Shown here: positions 25,530 through 34,857 of the stretch, in pieces
Layout: the number at the start of each line of letters is the position of its first letter
Position numbering within the stretch: the stretch's first letter is position 1
NCBI RefSeq assembly: GCF_040081925.1
Contig: NZ_JBEBMF010000003.1
Coordinates: 186,001-250,000 of the forward strand
Source of the DNA: Mesorhizobium_K quangtriensis
GTDB lineage: Bacteria; Pseudomonadota; Alphaproteobacteria; Rhizobiales; Rhizobiaceae
Direction: 5' to 3'
Length of the DNA stretch: 64,000 bases
Position numbers and translations under genes: made by a program
The notes under the pieces: generated by a model
The model's database searches: none
What the model was told of the DNA's origin: nothing
What the model saw: the letters and a program-made list of their open reading frames with translations, nothing else

Positions 25530-26017
25530 TATTCTGCAGCTCCTTCAGAGTTGTCGCGAGGCGGGCGCGGGCCACGATCACGGTCACCGAACGAACGCGG
25601 GCCACGGTCGCCACGATCACCACGGTCCCGATCGCCGAACGAACGCGGGCCACGGTCGCCGAAGCCGCCGCGATCACCACGCTCGGAGCGCTCTTCGCGC
25701 TTCTGCAGCATGGCCGACTGACCTTCCTCGTGCTTCTCCACCTTGATGCTGATGAAGCGCAGGATGTCCTCGGAGAGGCCCTGCTGACGCTCGAGTTCCT
25801 TCAGGGCTGCCGGCGGGCAGGTGAGGTCCATAAGCGTGTAGTATGCCTTCCGGTTCTTGTTGACGCGGTAGGTGAGGGACTTCAGTCCCCAGTTCTCGAC
25901 CCGGCCAACGCTGCCGCCATGCTCGGTGACAATGCCCTTGTACTGCTCGACAAGTGCATCGACCTGTTGCTGCGACAGATCCTGCCGGGCAAGGAACACA
26001 TGCTCGTATAGTGCCAT
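25529..26017 (-). CDS. rpsF: 30S ribosomal protein S6 with RGD-rich tail
   Basis: 162 aa. Residues 1-95 are the S6 ferredoxin-like fold (MALYEHVFLARQDLSQQQV, then NRKAYYTLMDLTCPP). Beyond about 110 is an unusual tail rich in R, G, D, F and P with repeated GPRSFGDRDRG, probably disordered and RNA-binding. S6 in E. coli is about 135 aa with a glutamate tail, so the basic repeat tail differs. First gene of the operon; no clear promoter is visible in the 280 bases upstream. Confidence 0.97.
   Translation of the reverse strand: MALYEHVFLARQDLSQQQVDALVEQYKGIVTEHGGSVGRVENWGLKSLTYRVNKNRKAYYTLMDLTCPPAALKELERQQGLSEDILRFISIKVEKHEEGQSAMLQKREERSERGDRGGFGDRGPRSFGDRDRGDRGDRGPRSFGDRDRGPRPPRDNSEGAAE
25587..25660. 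repeat. 48-bp-period direct repeat in the rpsF tail
   Basis: The same 26 bases (starting CCGAACGAACGCGGGCC) occur at 25587-25612 and 25635-25660, exactly 48 bases or 16 codons apart. They encode two copies of a GDRGPRSF-type unit. The match at DNA level suggests a recent duplication. Confidence 0.85.
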
Positions 26018-26296
26018 TTGTTCTTTGCCTTTCGTTTCACGTCCCTGTCCGGTTCCCGCGGCTAAGCCTCTGCGACTTGTCCAATCCTTCGAGGGCCTTT
26101 AGGCCGCCTCAGGAAGAGAAAGGCGCATCTTCGAGACGGTCGAGAGCGGAGACACGGGAGGCCGAAGCGCTTCTGGCTTCATGAGGGGCGAACCCCAACC
26201 CTCCGTTCAGCCCCCAGCAGGACCGGCAGATTGCGGCGGTCCATACAGGGGAAGGGGGGATATGGCAAGCCCGCCGGCGCCAATTCGAACAGTCGA

Positions 26297-28201
26297 CTAA
26301 ACCCCCGTCGGCTTGGGCAGGTTGGGGAAGAAGCGCGGCGTTGTCCGCTGCTTTCCGAACATCGCGTCGTATTGCAGCAGGCGGAAGTCGTTGATCAGCG
26401 GGTCGACAAGCTTCTGCTGCGACCAATCCTGTGTCGCGCCGGTTGGTGCGATCAGCACATGCCGCTCGATGACGTCGTATTCCGCATCCACGCGGCCGAG
26501 GAAGCCGGTATAGTAGGGATGCTCGATGCCCGCCGCCTGGAAAAGCTTCAGCGGAATCAGCGACGGGCTGATCGAGCCGATGTCCTTCATCGGACCATTT
26601 TTGTTCGACCAGACGACCAGCGGCGTTTCCCGGTGCTGTGCGAGTTTTGCGGCCTCCTCTCGCCGATCCGGCACCGGCCCGGCCATGAAGCCGGTCTCGG
26701 TATAGGCCTGGTTGAGCGGCGGCAGATGGTCGCCGAAGAACACGAGGACCGTGTGCCGCTCGCGCTTCTGCGCCCAGTCGATCAGACGCTGGAAGCTGCG
26801 GTCGGCGTCTGCGATGCTCTCGGCATAGGTCTGGATCGACTTGCCGGTCCAGTAGCTGGCCACCGATTCGACCTTCACGCTCGGATCGGTATAGCGGTTC
26901 GGCTCATAGGGGCCGTGTCCCTGCAGGCTGACGGCGAAGGTGAAGAACGGCCGCTCGGCAGCGTCGGCGCGGCGGATGATCTCGTCGGTCAGAGAATCGT
27001 CCGACACAAGCGGCCCGCGAGAGCGCATCGGCGGCAGCTTCTCAATCGACAGGAAGCGGTCGAAGCCGAAGGCGTCGTAGACATGCTCGCGGTTCCAGAA
27101 CCATCCCTCGAAGGGATGCATGGCCGTCGTTTCATAGCCTTCGGCGCGGAAGAAGCTGGCGAGCGAGGGCACCGCACCGCGCACATATTGCTGATATGGG
27201 ATGCTGCCATAGGGCAGGAAGGCGTTGGAAAAACCCGTCAGCGCCTCGAATTCGACATTGGCCGTCATGCCGCCGAATTCTGGCGAGAACACGGATCCCG
27301 AACGTACGGCGCGAACATGGGGCATCGGGTCGGGCGTGATCGTGGTTTTCGGCAGTTGCGTCGGATCCCAGAAGGATTCGCTCATCACGACGATGATGTC
27401 GGGCTTCTCCTCGGGCATGGAAACGCCCGTCGACCCGGGCTCGATGGCGTCGAGCACATCGTCACTGTAGGCCGGCGGCGCGAGCACCTTGGCCATCGGC
27501 ACGTTCAGCGCAAACGCGATGGCAAAGCCGTTGGAGGCGTAGTTTTCCTTCTGGTCCCACATGATCGGGATGATCTGCAGGCGGTCGCGGGTCCACGAGA
27601 AGGTCGCGAAATCCATGATCGAGACGAAGAAGGCTAGCGCCGGCAGGACAACGGCGAGCCGTGCCGCGCGCATGCGCCAGCGGATCGGTGGACGCACCCG
27701 ACGCCAGTAGCGCCAGGCGGTCACCAGCAGGAAGATCGACAGGGCACCACCGGCGAGGATCGCGGCCGCCGTGCCCGGCCGCTCGCGGATGAGCAGCGGC
27801 GCAAGCTCCATGATCTGGCGCGAGTAGAGGAAGTCGGTCGGATAGAGCGGGTCGCCTAGATACGAAATCTTCTGATTGCCGATGGCCGCAAGAAGAAGCG
27901 CGATCGGCGCGATGAAAAGCAGGCTGATATGCCGACGGCCGAATAGCGCATCGAATCCGATCAACAGAAGCGCAAACAGGACGACGGTGGTCCAGCCCGG
28001 CCTGAACGGCTGGCTGAAGAAATCCACGGTGTGCTGCCAGGAGCCGCGAGCGATGAGTTCGATCAGGAAGACGAGAGCGGCTGAAAGAATGACGGTAACA
28101 AGCAATACGCCACCGCACTCGAGCATCCGGCGCAAGGGCCCGCTCTTCCGGGGACGGCAGGTTTCCCCTGCCGGCTCTTCGATCAGGTTCTGATTTGCCA
28201 A
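26297..28201 (-). CDS. LTA synthase-like / phosphoglycerol transferase family membrane protein
   Basis: 634 aa. About five N-terminal membrane helices are followed by a periplasmic sulfatase-fold domain from about residue 265 (PDIIVVMSESFWDP). GGMTANVEFEALTG (Thr about 310) is the nucleophile motif, and FFGDHLPP a metal-binding loop. The family transfers phosphoglycerol from phosphatidylglycerol: LtaS builds lipoteichoic acid, OpgB and rhizobial CgmB decorate periplasmic glucans. In this organism a glucan is the likelier acceptor, but that is inference. I chose TTG 28201 because GAGGAA lies 7 bases before it; ATG 28234 has no properly spaced site. Confidence 0.82.
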   Translation of the reverse strand: MANQNLIEEPAGETCRPRKSGPLRRMLECGGVLLVTVILSAALVFLIELIARGSWQHTVDFFSQPFRPGWTTVVLFALLLIGFDALFGRRHISLLFIAPIALLLAAIGNQKISYLGDPLYPTDFLYSRQIMELAPLLIRERPGTAAAILAGGALSIFLLVTAWRYWRRVRPPIRWRMRAARLAVVLPALAFFVSIMDFATFSWTRDRLQIIPIMWDQKENYASNGFAIAFALNVPMAKVLAPPAYSDDVLDAIEPGSTGVSMPEEKPDIIVVMSESFWDPTQLPKTTITPDPMPHVRAVRSGSVFSPEFGGMTANVEFEALTGFSNAFLPYGSIPYQQYVRGAVPSLASFFRAEGYETTAMHPFEGWFWNREHVYDAFGFDRFLSIEKLPPMRSRGPLVSDDSLTDEIIRRADAAERPFFTFAVSLQGHGPYEPNRYTDPSVKVESVASYWTGKSIQTYAESIADADRSFQRLIDWAQKRERHTVLVFFGDHLPPLNQAYTETGFMAGPVPDRREEAAKLAQHRETPLVVWSNKNGPMKDIGSISPSLIPLKLFQAAGIEHPYYTGFLGRVDAEYDVIERHVLIAPTGATQDWSQQKLVDPLINDFRLLQYDAMFGKQRTTPRFFPNLPKPTGV

Positions 28202-28422
28202 CTTATGGTTCCTCGGTAGGCGATAGAACGTCATTTCTCTGTCATGGTTCCGTCACAAAAAGCCAGCCCCTGTGGCGGCAATTGGGTAGCCGGCATCACA
28301 TTTTTTCGCAGTTGCACAATGAACGCCGTATGAACGGCGCTATTTGGCGGGCAAAGGCTGCACTTGACTTGCGCAAGCGGCTTGTTTCAGAGGCAAGCGG
28401 TAAAAGGAGCCAAGATCAGAGC

Positions 28423-29364
28423 ATGGCGATAGCATTCACCTTTCCGGGGCAGGGCAGCCAGACCGTCGGCATGGGCAAGGATCTGGCTGACGCATTCCCC
28501 GAAGGCCGGCGCGTCTTCGACGAGGTCGATGAGGCACTCGGCGAAAAACTGTCGAAGGTGATCTGGGAAGGGCCGGAGGAGACGCTGACCCTGACCGCCA
28601 ACGCGCAGCCAGCCTTGATGGCGGTGTCGATGGCGGCGATACGGGCGCTCGAAGCGCGTGGTTTTGTCCTAAAGGACAAGGTCGCCTTCGTCGCCGGCCA
28701 TTCGCTCGGCGAATATTCGGCCCTGGCTGCCGCCGGCACCTTCTCGATCGGCGACACGGCGCGTCTCCTGCGCATTCGTGGCAACGCAATGCAGGCGGCC
28801 GTCCCGGCCGGCGTCGGCGCTATGGCTGCAATCATCGGGCTTGAGGAGCCGGACGTGGCGGCAGCCTGCGCGGAGGCTGCACAAAATTCGGTCTGCCAGA
28901 TCGCCAACGACAATGGCGGCGGGCAGTTGGTGATTTCCGGCGAGAAGGCCGCCGTCGAGCGCGCCGCCAAGCTCTGCACCGAAAAGGGCGCCAAGCGTGC
29001 GCTTATGCTGCAGGTATCCGCGCCCTTCCATTCCGCCCTGATGGGCCCGGCGGCCGACGCCATGCGCGCGGCGCTGGCCAAGGTCACGAAAAACGCGCCT
29101 GCCGTGCCGGTCGTCGCCAACGTCGTCGTTCAGCCGCTTACCGACCCAGATGAGATCGCCAAACGGCTGGTCGAGCAGGTCACCGGCCGGGTACGCTGGC
29201 GCGATACGGTGGAGTGGTTCGGCACGAACGGCGTCACGACGCTTTATGAAGTCGGCTCCGGCAAGGTACTTTCGGGCCTCGCGCGCCGCATCAACAGGGA
29301 TATGGCCACCGCCAATGTCGGTACTCCGGCGGACGTGGAAGCGGCGGTGGCCGCCCTGAACTGA
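28423..29364 (+). CDS. fabD: Malonyl-CoA:ACP transacylase
   Basis: 313 aa. It loads malonate from CoA onto ACP for fatty acid synthesis. FTFPGQGSQ opens the protein, the nucleophile is in GHSLGEYSAL (Ser about 93), and the catalytic histidine in APFHSALM (about 202). First gene of fabD-fabG-acpP-fabF. The frame is open 76 codons upstream into the divergent promoter region, but ATG 28423 gives the family start. A small hairpin (CGCCGT...ACGGCG, 28324-28339) lies in the leader region. Confidence 0.96.
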   Translation: MAIAFTFPGQGSQTVGMGKDLADAFPEGRRVFDEVDEALGEKLSKVIWEGPEETLTLTANAQPALMAVSMAAIRALEARGFVLKDKVAFVAGHSLGEYSALAAAGTFSIGDTARLLRIRGNAMQAAVPAGVGAMAAIIGLEEPDVAAACAEAAQNSVCQIANDNGGGQLVISGEKAAVERAAKLCTEKGAKRALMLQVSAPFHSALMGPAADAMRAALAKVTKNAPAVPVVANVVVQPLTDPDEIAKRLVEQVTGRVRWRDTVEWFGTNGVTTLYEVGSGKVLSGLARRINRDMATANVGTPADVEAAVAALN

Positions 29365-29418
29365 ATCAAGCCACTACCCCTATCAAGGGAGTGCTCTCTC
29401 AAGGACTGGAGCGAAAGC

Positions 29419-30156
29419 ATGTTCGAACTGACCGGCCGCAAGGCACTCGTGACGGGAGCATCCGGCGGCATCGGCGAGGCTATCGCCGAGGTGCTGCACG
29501 CGCAGGGAGCCATCGTCGGCCTGCACGGGACGAAGGTCGAGAAGCTGGAGGCTCTGGCCGCAAAGCTCGGGGATCGCGTCAAGCTTTTCCCCGCCAACCT
29601 GTCGAACCGCGACGAGGTCAAGGCGCTGGGCCAGAAGGCCGAGGCTGAGCTCGAAGGCGTGGATATCCTCGTGAACAATGCCGGCATCACCAAGGACGGC
29701 CTTTTCGTGCGCATGTCCGACGACGACTGGGATGCGGTTCTCGACATCAATCTGGGCGCTGTGTTCCGGCTGACCCGCGAACTCACCCATCCGATGATGC
29801 GCCGCCGCTTTGGCCGCATCATCAACATCACCTCGGTCGTCGGGGTCACCGGCAATCCTGGCCAAGCCAATTATTGCGCCTCCAAGGCCGGCATGATCGG
29901 CTTCTCCAAGTCGCTGGCGCAGGAAATCGCCACCCGGTCGATTACCGTCAACTGCGTGGCTCCGGGCTTCATCGAATCGGCCATGACAGACAAGCTGAAC
30001 GACAAGCAGAAGGAGGCGATCATGGCCGCGATCCCTTCGAAGCGCATGGGCACGGGACCGGAAGTGGCGTCGGCCGTGGCTTACCTTGCTTCCAACGAGG
30101 CGGGTTACGTCACCGGCCAGACAATCCACGTCAATGGCGGCATGGCGATGATCTGA
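29419..30156 (+). CDS. fabG: 3-oxoacyl-ACP reductase
   Basis: 245 aa SDR tetramer reducing beta-ketoacyl-ACP with NADPH. TGASGGIGEAIA (about 12-23), NNAGITKDG, and YCASKAGMIGFSKSLA (Tyr about 152, Lys about 156) are all FabG-type. VNGGMAMI is the usual end. It lies 54 bases after fabD and before acpP, the standard order. Confidence 0.96.
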   Translation: MFELTGRKALVTGASGGIGEAIAEVLHAQGAIVGLHGTKVEKLEALAAKLGDRVKLFPANLSNRDEVKALGQKAEAELEGVDILVNNAGITKDGLFVRMSDDDWDAVLDINLGAVFRLTRELTHPMMRRRFGRIINITSVVGVTGNPGQANYCASKAGMIGFSKSLAQEIATRSITVNCVAPGFIESAMTDKLNDKQKEAIMAAIPSKRMGTGPEVASAVAYLASNEAGYVTGQTIHVNGGMAMI

Positions 30157-30195
30157 GACCTGCCGTAACGGCGGCTTCACAGATTATTTCAGGTC

Positions 30196-30224
30196 TTGGA
30201 CAAGGGGTTTTTTTCGTGTAATGC
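30196..30224 (+). promoter_or_regulatory. Putative acpP promoter
   Basis: TTGGAC (30196-30201) and TAATGC (30219-30224) are separated by 17 bases, in the 200-base gap before acpP. A dedicated promoter fits the high demand for ACP relative to FabD and FabG. The -10 match is partial and includes no experimental support. Confidence 0.4.
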
Positions 30225-30356
30225 GGCCTCCGATCCGGCGCTTTGACATGAACCCGGCCGTTCCCGGGCCGTTTCGAGGCGTTATCTTTAAAGCTTGATT
30301 GGCGCCATTCCGGCAGCTAACGAAGACAGATATAAATTAAGGCGAGGATGCCCCAA

Positions 30357-30593
30357 ATGAGTGACACCGCAGAGCGCGTGAAGAAGATCGTTGTAGAGCA
30401 CCTGGGCGTCGACGCCGACAAGGTCACCGAACAGGCGAGCTTCATCGACGACCTCGGCGCAGACAGCCTCGACACGGTCGAACTCGTCATGGCCTTCGAA
30501 GAGGAATTCGGGGTCGAGATCCCGGACGATGCCGCCGAGACGATCCTGACCGTCGGCGACGCCGTCAAGTTCATCGACAAAGCGTCGGCCTGA
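30357..30593 (+). CDS. acpP: Acyl carrier protein
   Basis: 78 aa acidic four-helix protein. The phosphopantetheine attachment serine is in GADSLDTVELVMAFEEEFG (Ser37). Nearly identical in pattern to other alphaproteobacterial AcpP. An ATG at 30348 is also in frame, but the AAGGCGAGG that would serve it overlaps it, whereas ATG 30357 is correctly spaced. It is followed by a hairpin spanning its stop codon, then fabF. Confidence 0.97.
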   Translation: MSDTAERVKKIVVEHLGVDADKVTEQASFIDDLGADSLDTVELVMAFEEEFGVEIPDDAAETILTVGDAVKFIDKASA

Positions 30594-30599
30594 CGCTTT
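30579..30599 (+). terminator. Hairpin spanning the acpP stop codon, probable attenuator
   Basis: AAAGCGTC (30579-30586) pairs with GACGCTTT (30592-30599) over a five-base loop; the TGA stop lies at 30591-30593. The bases after it are CTTGCAGTTTC, so only a weak U-tract follows. It could reduce readthrough to fabF or protect the abundant acpP message. Confidence 0.5.
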
Positions 30600-30632
30600 C
30601 TTGCAGTTTCGGCAGTTCCGAGGACGCCACAG

Positions 30633-31895
30633 ATGAGGCGTGTCGTCATCACAGGCTTGGGTCTCGTCTCGCCGTTCGGCGCGGGCGTGGATCATAGCTG
30701 GAGGGAGCTGCTTTCGGGCCGCTCCGCCTGCACCCGCATCACCAAGTTCGACATTTCGGACTACGCCGCGAAGGTCGCCCATTCGATCCCGCGCGGCGAC
30801 GGCTCCAACGGCACGTTCAATCCCGAGAGCGTGATGGAGCCCAAGGAACTGCGCAAGACCACGGACTTCATCGTCTACGGGATCGCGGCTGCCGACGAAG
30901 CCCTGAAGGATGCGGGCTGGGAGCCGAAGACGGAGGCCGATCGCTGCGCGACCGGCGTCCTGATGGGCTCAGGCATCGGCGGACTGGAAGGCATTGCCGA
31001 GAACGCCATCATCCTGAAGGAACGCGGGCCCCGCCGCATCAGCCCCTTCTTCGTTCCGGCCAACATCATCAACCTGATTTCCGGCCAGGTCTCGATCCGC
31101 CACGGGTTAAAAGGCCCTAACCATGCAGTCGTCACGGCCTGCTCAACCGGTGCGCACGCCATTGGCGATGCCTCGCGGTTGATCATGTTCGGCGACGCCG
31201 ACGTGATGGTCGCCGGCGGTTCCGAAGCGCCGATCACGCCGCTCGGCGTCGCCGGTTTCGCTGCCTGCCGCGCGTTGTCCACAGACTACAATGACACGCC
31301 CGAAAAGGCTTCGCGTCCCTATGACCGGGACCGCGACGGCTTTGTGCTCGGCGAGGGCGCTGGCGCGGTGGTTCTGGAGGAACTGGAACACGCCAAGGCT
31401 CGTGGCGCCCGCATCTATGCCGAGATCGTCGGCTATGGCCTGACAGGCGATGCCTACCACATCACGGCGCCGTCCGAGGACGGCGACGGCGCGTTCCGGT
31501 GCATGACGGCGGCGCTCAACCGCGCGAAACTTGCACCCGCCGACATCGACTACATCAATGCGCATGGCACCTCGACCATGGCCGACACGATTGAGCTCGG
31601 CGCGGTCGAGCGCCTCGTCGGCAACGCAGCCTCCAAGGTGTCGATGTCGTCGACCAAGTCTTCGATCGGCCATCTGCTCGGCGGTGCGGGCGCTGTAGAG
31701 GCCGTTTTTTCGCTGCTGGCGATCCGTGACAATGTTGCGCCGCCGACCATCAATCTGGACAATCCCGAGCGCGAGACGGCCATCGACCTCGTGCCCAACA
31801 AGCCGCGCCAGCGGCAGATCGATGTCGCGCTCTCGAATTCCTTCGGCTTTGGCGGCACCAACGCCTCGGTCGTGTTCCAGCGTTACAATGGCTAA
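30633..31895 (+). CDS. fabF: 3-oxoacyl-ACP synthase II
   Basis: 420 aa condensing enzyme that elongates acyl-ACP. The Cys-His-His triad is visible: TACSTGAHAIGDA (Cys about 170), NAHGTSTMADTIE (His about 310), KSSIGHLLGGAGAVE (His about 346). It ends FGFGGTNASVVFQRYNG as usual. It lies 39 bases after acpP and is followed by a strong terminator. Confidence 0.97.
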   Translation: MRRVVITGLGLVSPFGAGVDHSWRELLSGRSACTRITKFDISDYAAKVAHSIPRGDGSNGTFNPESVMEPKELRKTTDFIVYGIAAADEALKDAGWEPKTEADRCATGVLMGSGIGGLEGIAENAIILKERGPRRISPFFVPANIINLISGQVSIRHGLKGPNHAVVTACSTGAHAIGDASRLIMFGDADVMVAGGSEAPITPLGVAGFAACRALSTDYNDTPEKASRPYDRDRDGFVLGEGAGAVVLEELEHAKARGARIYAEIVGYGLTGDAYHITAPSEDGDGAFRCMTAALNRAKLAPADIDYINAHGTSTMADTIELGAVERLVGNAASKVSMSSTKSSIGHLLGGAGAVEAVFSLLAIRDNVAPPTINLDNPERETAIDLVPNKPRQRQIDVALSNSFGFGGTNASVVFQRYNG

Positions 31896-31897
31896 AG

Positions 31898-31919
31898 TCG
31901 CAGCGTCGCTGCGATTTTT
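31898..31919 (+). terminator. Rho-independent terminator after fabF
   Basis: TCGCAGC (31898-31904) pairs with GCTGCGA (31908-31914) across a three-base loop and is followed by TTTTTG. It lies 3 bases after the fabF stop and ends the fab cluster before mltG. Confidence 0.85.
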
Positions 31920-31989
31920 GCCATATTCACGCTTAGGCTCCGGACTGCTCTCGGGGGAGAGTCGATCCTAAACACACGGTTGAGGCGGC

Positions 31990-33177
31990 ATGAGCATCGA
32001 TTCAGAAGGCAACAGCGAGTTCGGCAGGCGGGCACAGCCCATCGTTCCCAAGACTGCGAGCGAGGCCCTGCGGCCCGAAGTGGCGCCTGCTCCTCCGAAG
32101 CGTTCGCGTGCCTCGCGCAGCCAGTTTGTCGTCTTCATGAATTTCATCGTCACGTCGGCGATGCTCATCCTCGTCATGGCGGGCGTGGCGCTGTATGTCG
32201 GCAAACGCGCATTCGATGGGCCGGGTCCGTCAACGGTCACCACCAACTTCATGGTGCGCGACAACACAGGCACCGCCGAGATCGCCGACCAACTCGAGCG
32301 GCGCGGCTTGATCAGCGATGCACGGATCTTCCGGCTCGGCGTCCGCGCCTACGACAAGGGCGGCGTGCTGAAGGCGGGCGAATACGAGATCAAGGCGCAT
32401 GCCTCGATGCGCGACATCATGGAACTGCTGGAAAGCGGCAAGTCTGTGCTGGCATCGCTGACGATCCCGGAAGGGCTGACGGTCGAGCAGGCGTTCCAAC
32501 GCATTGCCGAGCATGAGGCGCTGACGGGCGACATGCCCGCGGAAATGCCGCCGGAAGGCAGCCTTGTGGCCGATACCCAGAAATTTACCCGCGGCGCGAC
32601 GCGCCAGCAGATCATCGACAAGATGCTGGCGGACCAGAAGCGGCTGGTGGAGACGATCTGGAGCCGCCGCGTGTCCGGCCTGCCGATCGCCGACATCAAC
32701 GAGTTCGTCACGCTCGCCTCAATCGTCGAGAAGGAGACGGCCGTTGCCGACGAGCGTTCGCGCGTTGCCGCCGTCTTCATCAACCGGCTGAACAAGGGTA
32801 TGCGCCTGCAGTCCGACCCGACGATCATCTACGGTATCTTCGGCGGCAAGGGCAAACCGGCCGACCGGCCGATCTACAAATCGGACATCGACAAGCCGAC
32901 GCCCTACAACACCTACGTTGTCAACGGCCTGCCGCCCGGCCCGATCGCCAATCCGGGACGGGAATCGCTGGAGGCAGTCGCCAACCCGTCCAAGACCAAT
33001 GATCTCTACTTCGTCGCGGACGGAACCGGCGGCCACGTGTTTGCCGAGACGCTCGAAGAGCACAACGAGAACGTCGCCCGCTGGCGCGCGTTCGAGAAGA
33101 AGCAGGCCGAGGCTGCCGCGGCTGCTGCCGCCTCTTCGGAGCAGACCGGAACTGTCCCTCAAACGACGGCGCAATAA
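31990..33177 (+). CDS. mltG: Endolytic murein transglycosylase
   Basis: 395 aa. A cytoplasmic N-terminal segment (1-43), one membrane helix (about 47-72) and a periplasmic YceG domain. ASIVEKETAVADERSRVAAV holds the catalytic glutamate (about 246), and LQSDPTIIYGI and YNTYVVNGLPPGPI follow, all standard. It cleaves nascent glycan strands to set their length. A poly-Ala/Glu tail ends the protein. It precedes yicC and gmk, the usual alphaproteobacterial order. Confidence 0.95.
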   Translation: MSIDSEGNSEFGRRAQPIVPKTASEALRPEVAPAPPKRSRASRSQFVVFMNFIVTSAMLILVMAGVALYVGKRAFDGPGPSTVTTNFMVRDNTGTAEIADQLERRGLISDARIFRLGVRAYDKGGVLKAGEYEIKAHASMRDIMELLESGKSVLASLTIPEGLTVEQAFQRIAEHEALTGDMPAEMPPEGSLVADTQKFTRGATRQQIIDKMLADQKRLVETIWSRRVSGLPIADINEFVTLASIVEKETAVADERSRVAAVFINRLNKGMRLQSDPTIIYGIFGGKGKPADRPIYKSDIDKPTPYNTYVVNGLPPGPIANPGRESLEAVANPSKTNDLYFVADGTGGHVFAETLEEHNENVARWRAFEKKQAEAAAAAAASSEQTGTVPQTTAQ

Positions 33178-33287
33178 CCGCCGGTACCGCAACCCCGTCG
33201 CAGAGCGGGCTTGACCGTCGTCCCCTATGGATGCGATGGCGCTTGGATCGCAGGCGTCCGGCAACAGCGCGGGCAGGGGAGACGATC

Positions 33288-34178
33288 TTGGCGTTGCAGA
33301 GCATGACCGGTTTCGCGCGGTCCGTCGCGGATCACAGGGGCGTCTCCATCGCCTGGGAGGTCAAGTCCGTCAACGGCAAGAGTGTGGAGCTGCGGCTGCG
33401 CCTGCCTGCCGGCTTCGAGCGGCTCGAGCAGGCCGTGCGCCAAGCCATCCAGAAGCGCTTCTCTCGCGGCAATTTCCAGGCGACGCTGACGGTCAGCCGC
33501 TCGGCCGCGACCCAGGCGCAACCCGTTGTCAACGAAGCGTTCCTGAAGGATGTCGCCGGCCTCGCACAGCGGCTGCAGGAACAGTTTGGTGTCAGCGCGG
33601 CAAGAGCCGACGGCCTGCTGTCGCTGCGTGGCGTGCTCGATTTGCCCGAACAGGCGGAAAGCGAGGAGGAGCGCGCCGCGCTCGATACGGCTCTTCTCGC
33701 GGCGTTCGAGGATGCGATCGCCGGCCTTGAGGCCGCCCGCATGGCGGAAGGGGATGCGTTGAAGCGCTTGCTTCTCGGCCATGTCGATTCCATCGAGGCG
33801 CTAACGCTGAAGGCCGAGGCCGATCCATCGCGCGAGCCTTCCGTGATCCGCCAGAGGTTGGCCGAGCAGGTCCGCCTGCTACTGGAGGCTTCGGTAACTC
33901 TCGACGAAAGCCGACTGCACATGGAAGCCGCATTCCTCGCGACCAAGGCCGATATCCGCGAGGAGATCGACCGGCTGAATACCCATGTCGCATCGGCGAG
34001 ATCGCTGCTCGGCTCGGGCGGGGCCATCGGCCGCAAGCTCGATTTCCTGGCGCAGGAATTCAACCGCGAATCGAATACGCTCTGCTCGAAGTCGAACGCG
34101 GCATCGGTGACGGCCATCGGGCTGGAACTGAAGGCTGTGGTCGATCAGTTTCGCGAGCAGGTGCAGAATCTGGAGTAG
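33288..34178 (+). CDS. YicC family protein (UPF0701)
   Basis: 296 aa. It starts LQSMTGFAR, the universal YicC N-terminus, and ends KAVVDQFREQVQNLE; the middle is long helix. E. coli YicC is reported as an endoribonuclease or RNase adaptor. The start is TTG at 33288, preceded by AGGGGAG at 6-7 bases; the ATG at 33303 would cut the conserved first residues. It ends 3 bases before gmk, a common yicC-gmk pair. Confidence 0.93.
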   Translation: MALQSMTGFARSVADHRGVSIAWEVKSVNGKSVELRLRLPAGFERLEQAVRQAIQKRFSRGNFQATLTVSRSAATQAQPVVNEAFLKDVAGLAQRLQEQFGVSAARADGLLSLRGVLDLPEQAESEEERAALDTALLAAFEDAIAGLEAARMAEGDALKRLLLGHVDSIEALTLKAEADPSREPSVIRQRLAEQVRLLLEASVTLDESRLHMEAAFLATKADIREEIDRLNTHVASARSLLGSGGAIGRKLDFLAQEFNRESNTLCSKSNAASVTAIGLELKAVVDQFREQVQNLE

Positions 34179-34181
34179 GGC

Positions 34182-34835
<654 letters not shown>

Positions 34836-34857
34836 TGTCCGTTCCGCGGATGGCGGA

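Noticed and set aside
26231..27637. A 468-codon plus-strand open frame
   Set aside because: It mirrors the LTA-synthase-like gene. Composition is Arg/His-rich and no start signal is evident.
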